From contig NZ_CP097810.1 in the NCBI RefSeq assembly GCF_000364165.2, forward strand, positions 2,420,130-2,484,129: 64,000 nucleotides of DNA. Direction: 5' to 3'. A program made the translations under genes and the position numbers. How positions within the stretch are numbered: the first letter of the stretch is position 1; each line of letters starts with the position of its first letter. Positions 7,952 through 15,279 of this stretch are shown piece after piece. The stretch is from Clostridium sp. MD294 (GTDB taxonomy: Bacteria; Bacillota; Clostridia; Lachnospirales; Anaerotignaceae). The notes under the pieces were generated by a model. The model was not told where the DNA came from. It did no database searches and saw nothing but the letters and a program-made list of their open reading frames with translations.

Positions 7952-7967
7952 TCTACCAAGGGAAGGG
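7952..7967 (-). promoter_or_regulatory. Conserved upstream element of acl copy 2
   Basis: Minus-strand CCCTTCCCTTGGTAGA, 13 of 16 bases identical to the element above acl copy 1, with the same 51-base distance to the -35. Confidence 0.55.
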
Positions 7968-8140
7968 TTTTTTCATTTCACTTTAGCAATATACTAAACT
8001 TCTATTTTTTTGATTTATATCATTATTTATTATTTTTTTACATTATTATTTTTTAAATTATTATGTAAAATCAAATAGATTATAATAGTAATTTTATTTT
8101 AATATATAAAAATAATAGTAATGTTTTATATTTTATACTG

Positions 8141-8153
8141 TCCCCTTACTAGA
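8141..8153 (+). promoter_or_regulatory. Third copy of the CCCCTTACTAGA element, inverted
   Basis: Plus-strand TCCCCTTACTAGA is identical over 13 bases to the reverse of the element at 2105-2117. It lies in the AT-rich gap between acl copy 2 and the hsdR terminator, facing the opposite way to the element at 7952. No gene starts downstream of it on the plus strand. The rest of the 7901-8195 gap shows nothing else that I can support. Confidence 0.4.
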
Positions 8154-8195
8154 ATGTTAATTTTATATAAAGCGTTATATTATAAATGAAACAAC

Positions 8196-8227
8196 AAAAA
8201 AGTCAAAGGAAATCCCTTGACTTTTTT
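8196..8227 (-). terminator. Intrinsic terminator of the hsd locus
   Basis: Stem AAAAAAGTCAAGGG / CCTTTGACTTTTTT on the minus strand, immediately after the hsdR stop codon at 8241. Confidence 0.8.
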
Positions 8228-8240
8228 AATACTTTGCTAT

Positions 8241-11200
8241 TTATTCATTTTCTTCCAACAGTTCTATTTCAAATCCATCACTAATAATAAACTCACGAAG
8301 CAAATTGTCAACTTTAACATTGACTTTAGGTGGTATAATTTTTGTTTTCTCTATCTTTTCAAAGTATTCTTTTGCTTTGGCTTTATCTACCGTTTTTTTC
8401 AAATCATCATAGCGACCGAACTCATTGATATTATTAGAGTTTAATTGCAAACTCATTATATTTTTTAGTTTTGTTTCATCAACACCTAAAGCAACAGTTA
8501 CTCTATGAATTTGTTCATTCTTTGCCCTTAACAAATACTCCATAATATAATCCTGAAGTGTTTTTCCTTCTGTCACAGATACATCTCCTGTTTGTATATC
8601 ATGAAGAAATATATTAGCATATTTCTGTTCTTCTTGTGATAATGTAGCAAATGTTTTATGAAGCTCTGCTTCAGCCTGTTCAACGTTTTCTGCAAAAGCC
8701 CCTTCAAGTTTTAACAATTTCATATACTTCTCAAAACGAGAATTCATATAATCTGCATCTATCAAATCAGTATCTATTTCAGTGATATATCCAGCAATAT
8801 CATAAGCAACTTCATCTCCTGTTCCATCACCATCACTATCATATAATTCTTTGTATCTCATAACCAATACGAAATAGCTTTTTTGGTCAAAATCTATTTC
8901 AATCGTTTCACCAGTTTTTTCATCAATATAACTATTATTTTCCCATTTAAACCCTTGTATTTTTGCTGCTTCTAAATATGAGTTAAACTCTTTAAAATCT
9001 TTTGAAAATTTTCTGCATACTGATACATCATCTGGAAGTTTTTCAAAATTTTGTATATTCGCATTAGAGAATAACTCAGAAATATCTTCAAATAGCTCAT
9101 TCATCTTATTCAAATTTTCTGTAAGATGTTGAACAAACAAACCTAGAGGTTTATCTCCTGAATATAGCTTAACTGCAGCAGATATGTTTCTTTCCATTGT
9201 ATGAGGTTTTCTATAATATCGAATAGTACCAAAAGGCTTATCATGTCCAAATAGTCGATTTGTGCGTGAAAATGCCTGAATAATATTTTCATACAAAAGT
9301 ATTTTATCTATGTACAATGTATTAATCCATTTGGAGTCAAAACCTGTAAGCATTTGGTCAACAACTATGAGAATGTCAATTTGTTTTTCAGTTTCATTTT
9401 CAATTCTTTCATAAGGCTTTTTATGTGCTAATCTAGCTGCAATATCTTTTTTCATTTTTGCAAATTTTGGAATAGTAAAGTCTTGATTGTATCTAGCATT
9501 ATAATCATCAATTATTTCAGCAAGTCCATCTTCTTTAAATTTAATACCATCACAATTATCAATATTAGCATCAAATACAGAGGTTACTTTTAAGTCAGGT
9601 TTCATTTGTTTTATCATGCGATAATAATTTATAGCTTCATGTATGCTATTTGTTGCAAAAATAGCATGAAATTTGCCATTATGGCTTAAAGTAACCCAAT
9701 TTTCCAATATATCTTTTACTACAGTAGAAGTATGCTCTTTTGTCTTATACTGTGCATTAGGGATAAAATCCTCAATGCCTTTGATATATTTTCCAGATTT
9801 ATCAAAATGTCCTGCCATACTAATTTGACTTGCGTCCATATATTTGTAATATATTTTGCTTTTTTCAGCATCAGAAATAGCTTCTTGCTCATTTTGTGCT
9901 TTCGCTTTTTCCAATGCTATAACTTTGCGAACATCTCTATCTCTAAATGTCAAAACCTTATAGGGGTCAAAACCAAGAACATTTTTATCACGAATACCAT
10001 CTGCTATACTGTATCTGTGTAACTCATTTCCAAACACAGTAGTTGTTGTATTCTTTTTCTTTTGATTTTCTTCTTGAATAGGAGTTCCTGTAAAACCGAA
10101 AAATATTGCTTTTGTAAAAGTCTTTTTAATTGTGATTAACATATCTCCAAAAGTCGAACGATGTGCCTCGTCAACAATAAAAACAATACGCTTTTCATTC
10201 ATACGCTCAATGTCATCTGCTTTGAGTCCATCAGCTTCATATTTGATATTACTCATTTTTTGTATAGAAGTGACAATAAGCGTATCAGATGGGTTAGTAC
10301 TTTTTAATTTCGTAATTAAAACACCTGTATTTTCTGTTGCTTGAACATCTTCATTTTCATCAGCAAAACCACGATATTCTTTTAATGATTGCGTACCGAG
10401 TTCAATTCTATCCATCAAAAAAATAACTTTGTCAGCATCTTTAGAACTTGCAATTAACTGTGCAGATTTAAAACTGGTCATTGTTTTACCCGAACCAGTA
10501 GTATGCCATATATAACCACCGAGCTGATTTCCAGCTTCCCATTTTGTTTTAGAAACCTTATCAGAAATAGCATTTGCTGCAAAATACTGATAGCTACGCA
10601 TAACCTTCAATGTACCATCAGAGGCATCTGCAACAGTATAAAAACCAATAAGCTGATGAGCCATAGGAATAGATAACAATGTAGAGGCAATTTTATCCCA
10701 TTCATTTATAGGTTCGTTGTTAAAATCTGCCCAATGGAAATAATAATCCGAATTAAATTTACCATCAGTACCAGGATTGGCAAAATAAACTGTTTCGTTA
10801 GGTTCCATTGCCACAAAAATCTGAATCAATGAGAACAATCCGCTAAAAACTCCTTCATGAGAGTATTTTTCAATTTGATGATATGCCTGACTTACTGGAA
10901 TACCACTTTTTTTCAATTCAATATGAATTACTGGCATACCATTGATAAGTAACATCAAATCTCCACGACGGCTATTTAACATTTTAGACTTAGTAGAAAA
11001 TTTAGGTTGCTGAACAATTTGATAGCGGCTTTGACCAGCAGCAATTTCACGACGGTCATAAATTTTTAAACTAACTTCTTTCCCTAGATGAAGCTCATCA
11101 TCAGTATTATCTCTCACAATAGAAACACTTTTCCCATTTATAAAACCGTTTAATTTCAATGGTGTACGCAACTTTTTAATTTGTTCTAAAATTTGTTGCA

Positions 11201-11387
11201 TTTCGCTATCTGTAAGAGGATAATCATTTAAACGGTCAATGCCTCTATTATTCTCGAAAAGAATATTTGCCCAATTTTGTAACAAATCTTGTTCAGAACA
11301 ATTTTTTAGTACTTCTTTTTCCCAGCCTTTTTCAGACAGCATTTTAATCAAAGCCTCTTCAAAGTCTGACTCCTTATTAAAAATCAA
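8241..11387 (-). CDS. hsdR: Type I restriction enzyme, R (endonuclease/translocase) subunit
   Basis: 1048 residues, normal for HsdR. The PD-(D/E)xK nuclease core is seen as D143 in RGDLMLLINGMP and E157/K159 in HIELKKSG. The superfamily 2 motor has Walker A at 296-302 (TTGSGKT), DEAH at 406-409, a helicase motif III-like FFGFTGTP and a motif VI-like QAFSRTNR. It cleaves DNA after ATP-driven translocation when the recognition site is unmethylated, in complex with HsdM and HsdS. It is the last gene of an M-S-S-S-R array, all on the minus strand, 42 bases after the final hsdS. No frameshift or missing motif is seen, so it should be active. Confidence 0.95.
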   Translation of the reverse strand: MIFNKESDFEEALIKMLSEKGWEKEVLKNCSEQDLLQNWANILFENNRGIDRLNDYPLTDSEMQQILEQIKKLRTPLKLNGFINGKSVSIVRDNTDDELHLGKEVSLKIYDRREIAAGQSRYQIVQQPKFSTKSKMLNSRRGDLMLLINGMPVIHIELKKSGIPVSQAYHQIEKYSHEGVFSGLFSLIQIFVAMEPNETVYFANPGTDGKFNSDYYFHWADFNNEPINEWDKIASTLLSIPMAHQLIGFYTVADASDGTLKVMRSYQYFAANAISDKVSKTKWEAGNQLGGYIWHTTGSGKTMTSFKSAQLIASSKDADKVIFLMDRIELGTQSLKEYRGFADENEDVQATENTGVLITKLKSTNPSDTLIVTSIQKMSNIKYEADGLKADDIERMNEKRIVFIVDEAHRSTFGDMLITIKKTFTKAIFFGFTGTPIQEENQKKKNTTTTVFGNELHRYSIADGIRDKNVLGFDPYKVLTFRDRDVRKVIALEKAKAQNEQEAISDAEKSKIYYKYMDASQISMAGHFDKSGKYIKGIEDFIPNAQYKTKEHTSTVVKDILENWVTLSHNGKFHAIFATNSIHEAINYYRMIKQMKPDLKVTSVFDANIDNCDGIKFKEDGLAEIIDDYNARYNQDFTIPKFAKMKKDIAARLAHKKPYERIENETEKQIDILIVVDQMLTGFDSKWINTLYIDKILLYENIIQAFSRTNRLFGHDKPFGTIRYYRKPHTMERNISAAVKLYSGDKPLGLFVQHLTENLNKMNELFEDISELFSNANIQNFEKLPDDVSVCRKFSKDFKEFNSYLEAAKIQGFKWENNSYIDEKTGETIEIDFDQKSYFVLVMRYKELYDSDGDGTGDEVAYDIAGYITEIDTDLIDADYMNSRFEKYMKLLKLEGAFAENVEQAEAELHKTFATLSQEEQKYANIFLHDIQTGDVSVTEGKTLQDYIMEYLLRAKNEQIHRVTVALGVDETKLKNIMSLQLNSNNINEFGRYDDLKKTVDKAKAKEYFEKIEKTKIIPPKVNVKVDNLLREFIISDGFEIELLEENE

Positions 11388-11429
11388 TGTGATTTCCCCC
11401 TTACTTTATATAAAATTTAATCCGTTTGC

Positions 11430-12656
11430 TCAAATAAACATTTTTTCAATATACGCTTTTTTAATGTCTTTCAGTTTCTCTAATTTATGCTTATGAAGTG
11501 TGATAAGGTTATTAAGGTTACTGAAATACGTGCTGATTTGTTTCTGTTCTTGATAGCTTGGAATAGATAAATCAAAATCAGATAATGCTTCCTTTGTTAT
11601 TGTTTTGATTGTTCCTCCTGGAGCTTTTCGAGCTTCATCTATAAACTTTTGCTTTATTATATATGCCCAAAATGTATTATCAATTTCTTCCTTATATTCT
11701 TCAAAAATTAGTACTGTTCTATCCACAAAAGCCCCATATTGTGTGATTGCAACACGTCCAATGCTTCCTTGTAAAGTAACCAACACCGAATTTTTCTCTG
11801 CAAATACACTCATAGGTTGAGCTAATTTACTTATTTTTTGTTTGGTATCTTCCACTAAATTCATTTCATCAGATACATCAGCAACTTGAACAAATGGCAT
11901 TGCACCATCGCCATCATACCATTCACTTTTTCCGTATGGTTGAGGGAAAGAACCTCGCCTATAATTTGCCACTTCTTCTAACTTACGCTGTTGCCAATTA
12001 TCAGAAAACCCTTTAAAACGAATTTCTGGCACACTTGAACCCTTTTTTGGAAACATTTTCTCTAGCATTGATTTTTTGATATTGGTCAATTTGTCGTACT
12101 TACGCTTATAAAGTGTGATAATATCATCTAATTTTAAAAGCATATTTCCAATTTGTTTCTGTTCTTCTTCACATGGTGCTAAAAAACTATACACATTTAA
12201 CTCATCTCTATTGATTTTTGGTATACCTGAACGCTTAGATACAGATATTGAATAATTGAAAAAATCTCTCGTTTGTAATATAGCATAAAGGTATTGTTGA
12301 ACTATTCCATTCTTAGCATTTAGAACATACGCATCTGCACTCGTAAGCCCTTCAAACTTTGCAAGTATATACTTGCAAAGTTGTGGATTGATTTTTCCAT
12401 ATATAATATCTCCATTATAAAAATGGAATTTTCCGCTAATTAAGTTTTCATATTTTACAAGTTTAATATTATCATATAACTGTCCTGTAAACGACTCAAT
12501 ATTACCTGGTGCAACGTGTGGGAGTTCATCGTATTTTCTAGTATTAGGGTCAACCATTTCAGTCGAAATATCAACAGTATCTGACCACTTATATCGTTGC
12601 CAATCTTCTTTAAAACCAGCAAATCTAAGCTGTGGTTTTACACCTTTTTTTATCAC
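11430..12656 (-). CDS. hsdS: Type I restriction enzyme specificity subunit, third hsdS of the array
   Basis: 408 residues from a GTG start preceded by GGAGG. Two target-recognition domains (about residues 20-150 and 215-345) are each followed by a conserved helical spacer; the central one reads KKSMLEKMFPKKGSSVPEI and the C-terminal one ends KKAYIEKMFI. The TRDs set which two half-sites of DNA are recognised. The N-terminus (VKPQLRFAGFKEDW), the central spacer and the C-terminus are shared with the two hsdS genes upstream, whereas the TRDs are unrelated by eye. It is nearest to hsdR and farthest from hsdM, so it may be expressed less or serve as a TRD reservoir (inference). Confidence 0.9.
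   Translation of the reverse strand: MIKKGVKPQLRFAGFKEDWQRYKWSDTVDISTEMVDPNTRKYDELPHVAPGNIESFTGQLYDNIKLVKYENLISGKFHFYNGDIIYGKINPQLCKYILAKFEGLTSADAYVLNAKNGIVQQYLYAILQTRDFFNYSISVSKRSGIPKINRDELNVYSFLAPCEEEQKQIGNMLLKLDDIITLYKRKYDKLTNIKKSMLEKMFPKKGSSVPEIRFKGFSDNWQQRKLEEVANYRRGSFPQPYGKSEWYDGDGAMPFVQVADVSDEMNLVEDTKQKISKLAQPMSVFAEKNSVLVTLQGSIGRVAITQYGAFVDRTVLIFEEYKEEIDNTFWAYIIKQKFIDEARKAPGGTIKTITKEALSDFDLSIPSYQEQKQISTYFSNLNNLITLHKHKLEKLKDIKKAYIEKMFI
11998..12110. repeat. hsdS central-spacer repeat, copy 1
   Basis: A near-identical stretch of about 110 bases encoding the central conserved region (FSDNW and IRFKGF upstream of the coiled spacer). It recurs at about 13256-13370 and 14590-14703 in direct orientation. 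Such direct repeats between variable TRD segments are natural substrates for homologous recombination. Confidence 0.75.
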
Positions 12657-12660
12657 TTTA

Positions 12661-12790
12661 TGTACCTCCTAGCAGTTTTTTAAATTTTCCCTATTCCTTT
12701 TCAGACAGTATTTCAATCAAAACTGCTTTTTAAAAAACAATTATTTACTCAAACAAACATTTTTTCAATACACGTTTTTTTGATATTTTT
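12661..12790. repeat. hsdS intergenic repeat, copy 1 (hsdM-end plus hsdR-start mosaic)
   Basis: The spacer between the second and third hsdS. One end (GGAGGTACATAAAGTG on the minus strand, with AACTGCTAG before it) matches the junction of hsdM and the first hsdS. The other end (TTTTCAGACAGTATTTCAATC on the plus strand) resembles the first codons of hsdR, which encode EEALIKMLSEK. A second copy is at 13929-14058. Confidence 0.7.
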
Positions 12791-13924
12791 CAGTTTTTCT
12801 AACTTACGCTCATGAAGTGTTATAATAGTATCAATATTGCGAAAATATGAGCCAATCTTTTGTTCTTCCACAAGTGTTTTAGGAAGAGATATTTCATATT
12901 TTGAAAGTTGTGGTATAGTAAGTTGAGGGACTCCTGTAGACTCTACAACAATTTTCAAAGTGTTTATGGCATTTTCCAAAAAGAAAACATCATGATTTGA
13001 TTTCAATGATAAAAGTCTTACAACAGGCGTAAAATTAACATTTCTTACTTTTGCGTGTCCAACATATCCACGACCTGTTACTGTAACAGCAGGTGCTTCA
13101 ACTCTATATTTCGTATCATAGTAACCAACTATTCCATCTTTTGTAATAGCATTTGCTATAACTGGAAAACGGCCTTTTTCACGGATTAAATTATTATCAA
13201 TGTCACCACCTGCAACTATTTCTGTCACTACCTCCTCCAACTTATATCGTTCCCAATTATCAGAAAACCCTTTAAAACGAATTTCTGGCACATCTGAACC
13301 TTTTTTTGGAAACATCTTTTTTAGCATTGACTTTTTGATATTAATCAATTTGTCATATTTATGCTGATGAAGTATAATAATGTTATCTAGTTGTTCAAAA
13401 AATAAGCCTATTTGTTTCTGTTCCTTTTCACTTGGTAATGCAATTTTTATATTGCCCACTTGCTCCAATGACAAATTTAGTTGTGCACCTATTGTTGGAT
13501 TTTTCCTGATAAAATCTGCAACTGCTTTACTTTTAAGATATGTTTTTATATATTTCAAACAGCCACTTTTAATACGTATAATGGCTAATGCTTGATTGAT
13601 ATTTGCAGGTAAAATGTTTGATTTTACTGATGTTACTCTACCAAGTGTACCAGCTATTGAAAATAAAATATCATTTTCTTTAAGCTGAGAACGGCGTAAA
13701 TTTCCCTCATGTTCTTCATGTGATATTTTTTGTGTTATTGTTATTTCACCTGATGAATTGTCAATACTTTCAATTTTTACAAAATTGACTGTACCATTAT
13801 TACTTTTGCATAAAGGCGTTGTTCCCTTAGTAATAAGTGATGTAATTTCTTCTAAATTTTGCCACTTCCAATCTTCTTCAAAACCAGCAAATCTAATATG
13901 AGGTTTCACCTCTTTTTTTGTCAC
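12749..13924 (-). CDS. hsdS: Type I restriction enzyme specificity subunit, second hsdS of the array
   Basis: 391 residues, GTG start with the same GGAGG site. Two TRDs (about residues 20-150 and 205-335) flank the central spacer KKSMLKKMFPKKGSDVPEI, and the protein ends KKTCIEKMFV. TRD1 carries TPLCKSNNGTVNFVKIESID and TRD2 begins VVTEIVAGGDIDNN, different from the neighbours. The reading frame is intact. It is flanked on both sides by the repeated mosaic spacers, as expected for a duplicated cassette. Confidence 0.9.
   Translation of the reverse strand: MTKKEVKPHIRFAGFEEDWKWQNLEEITSLITKGTTPLCKSNNGTVNFVKIESIDNSSGEITITQKISHEEHEGNLRRSQLKENDILFSIAGTLGRVTSVKSNILPANINQALAIIRIKSGCLKYIKTYLKSKAVADFIRKNPTIGAQLNLSLEQVGNIKIALPSEKEQKQIGLFFEQLDNIIILHQHKYDKLINIKKSMLKKMFPKKGSDVPEIRFKGFSDNWERYKLEEVVTEIVAGGDIDNNLIREKGRFPVIANAITKDGIVGYYDTKYRVEAPAVTVTGRGYVGHAKVRNVNFTPVVRLLSLKSNHDVFFLENAINTLKIVVESTGVPQLTIPQLSKYEISLPKTLVEEQKIGSYFRNIDTIITLHERKLEKLKNIKKTCIEKMFV
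13256..13370. repeat. hsdS central-spacer repeat, copy 2
   Basis: Direct repeat of the central conserved region of hsdS; see the copy at 11998-12110. Confidence 0.7.
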
Positions 13925-13928
13925 TTTA

Positions 13929-14058
13929 TGTACCTCCTAGCAGTTTCTTAAATTTTCCCTATTTCTTTTTCAGACAGTATTTCAATTAAAACTGCTTTTT
14001 TAAAAACAATCTATTTATTCAAATAAACATCTTTTCAATACACGCTTTTTTAATGTCT
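13929..14058. repeat. hsdS intergenic repeat, copy 2
   Basis: Near-identical to 12661-12790 in the same orientation, including the start of the hsdS 3' end. It lies between the first and second hsdS genes. Confidence 0.7.
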
Positions 14059-15278
14059 TTTAGTTTTTCTAATTTATACTTATGAAGTGTGATAAGGTCA
14101 TTTACTTTTTGAATAAAGGCAGCAATCTTCTGCTGTTCTTTAATTGACGGAACTGGAACAACTAACTCACAATAATCTCCCAAATTGTAATTTGTTCTCC
14201 CATCACCAGTAGAAATTCCTACTGCCCATTTCTTATGCTTATCAGTGTTGAGAAATGAACAAAGATAATTTGAATTAATTATTTCACTATCTGGACGAGT
14301 TACTATAGTCGCAAAACCTATTGATTTTGCTTCATTTTGAGTGATTACAGCGGAAGTACCAACATCTCCTGTATGTACTGTAATTATATCACCAAGCTGA
14401 TGCATTCGGGATTCATTTTTCTGTGCAAATGACTTTTCTAAATATATCGGACTATCTCCAAACTCAAATCTTCCGTCTTTAATGTCTGAATTTCTTATAA
14501 GTAGAGTACCCTCATCAGTATAGTGTTTAGTCATAGTTGTAACTAAGCCAATATATATTTTCGCAATTTCAGTAACCTTACGTTGCTCCCAATTATCAGA
14601 AAATCCTTTAAAACGAATTTCTGGCACATCTGAACCCTTTTTCGGAAACATTTTTTCTAGCATTGATTTTTTGATATTGGTCAATTTGTCGTACTTACGC
14701 TGATGAAGTGTAATAATGTTATCTAGTTGCTCGAAATACTGTCCTATCAGTTTTTGTTCTACTTTAGTTGGCATAACAATTGGAAAATCAACAAGTATGT
14801 TTTGATTGAGGTGTTTTATAGTACCACCAGTAGCTTTTTTATCTACATACTTCATTAAAAACGGTGCTTTTAAGTATTGAAATAGATACTTACTGTCCAC
14901 TTCATCTTTATTTCTTATTTCTACATTAAATACTCCAGCATTTAGTGTTGCGGGCATTGATAACCCTTGAACGTAAGCTACCTTTCCAAGTGTTCCATCT
15001 TTTGTAATTAAAATGCTTCCATTTTTTACTTGAATATGTTTATCTTGTTCATATCGTTCTTGTTCTACATAATGACAAGTAGAATAATTTATTATTCCAT
15101 CTTCAAAATCTGTTCCAGTAATAAGCATATATTCTCCACTATTCAGAAATTCCGATGTTCTTAGATTTTGCCACCCAATTCTTGCGTGCATTGTCGTAAT
15201 CTCATCTAATTTACATCGTTGCCAATCTTCCTCAAAACCAGCAAATCTAATTTGAGGTTTTACCTCTTTTTTTGTCAC
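14019..15278 (-). CDS. hsdS: Type I restriction enzyme specificity subunit, first hsdS of the array
   Basis: 419 residues from the GTG at 15278. I prefer this start to an upstream ATG that would overlap hsdM, because GTG with GGGAGG and the protein start VTKKEVKPQIRFAGF match the other two hsdS genes. The gene begins one base after the hsdM stop, so translation is likely coupled and this is the main specificity subunit. TRD1 spans about 20-160 (HARIGWQNLRTSEF, LITKDGTLGKVAYVQ) and TRD2 about 215-360 (YIGLVTTMTKHYTDEG). They are separated by the conserved spacer KKSMLEKMFPKKGSDVPEI; the C-terminus is KKACIEKMFI. Confidence 0.9.
   Translation of the reverse strand: MTKKEVKPQIRFAGFEEDWQRCKLDEITTMHARIGWQNLRTSEFLNSGEYMLITGTDFEDGIINYSTCHYVEQERYEQDKHIQVKNGSILITKDGTLGKVAYVQGLSMPATLNAGVFNVEIRNKDEVDSKYLFQYLKAPFLMKYVDKKATGGTIKHLNQNILVDFPIVMPTKVEQKLIGQYFEQLDNIITLHQRKYDKLTNIKKSMLEKMFPKKGSDVPEIRFKGFSDNWEQRKVTEIAKIYIGLVTTMTKHYTDEGTLLIRNSDIKDGRFEFGDSPIYLEKSFAQKNESRMHQLGDIITVHTGDVGTSAVITQNEAKSIGFATIVTRPDSEIINSNYLCSFLNTDKHKKWAVGISTGDGRTNYNLGDYCELVVPVPSIKEQQKIAAFIQKVNDLITLHKYKLEKLKDIKKACIEKMFI
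14590..14703. repeat. hsdS central-spacer repeat, copy 3
   Basis: Third direct copy of the central conserved hsdS region; see 11998-12110. Confidence 0.7.
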
Positions 15279-15279
15279 T

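Noticed and set aside
8001-8140. CRISPR or other short-repeat array in AT-rich gaps
   Set aside because: Only simple A/T tracts are present here and in the other gaps; no regularly spaced repeat was seen anywhere in the window.
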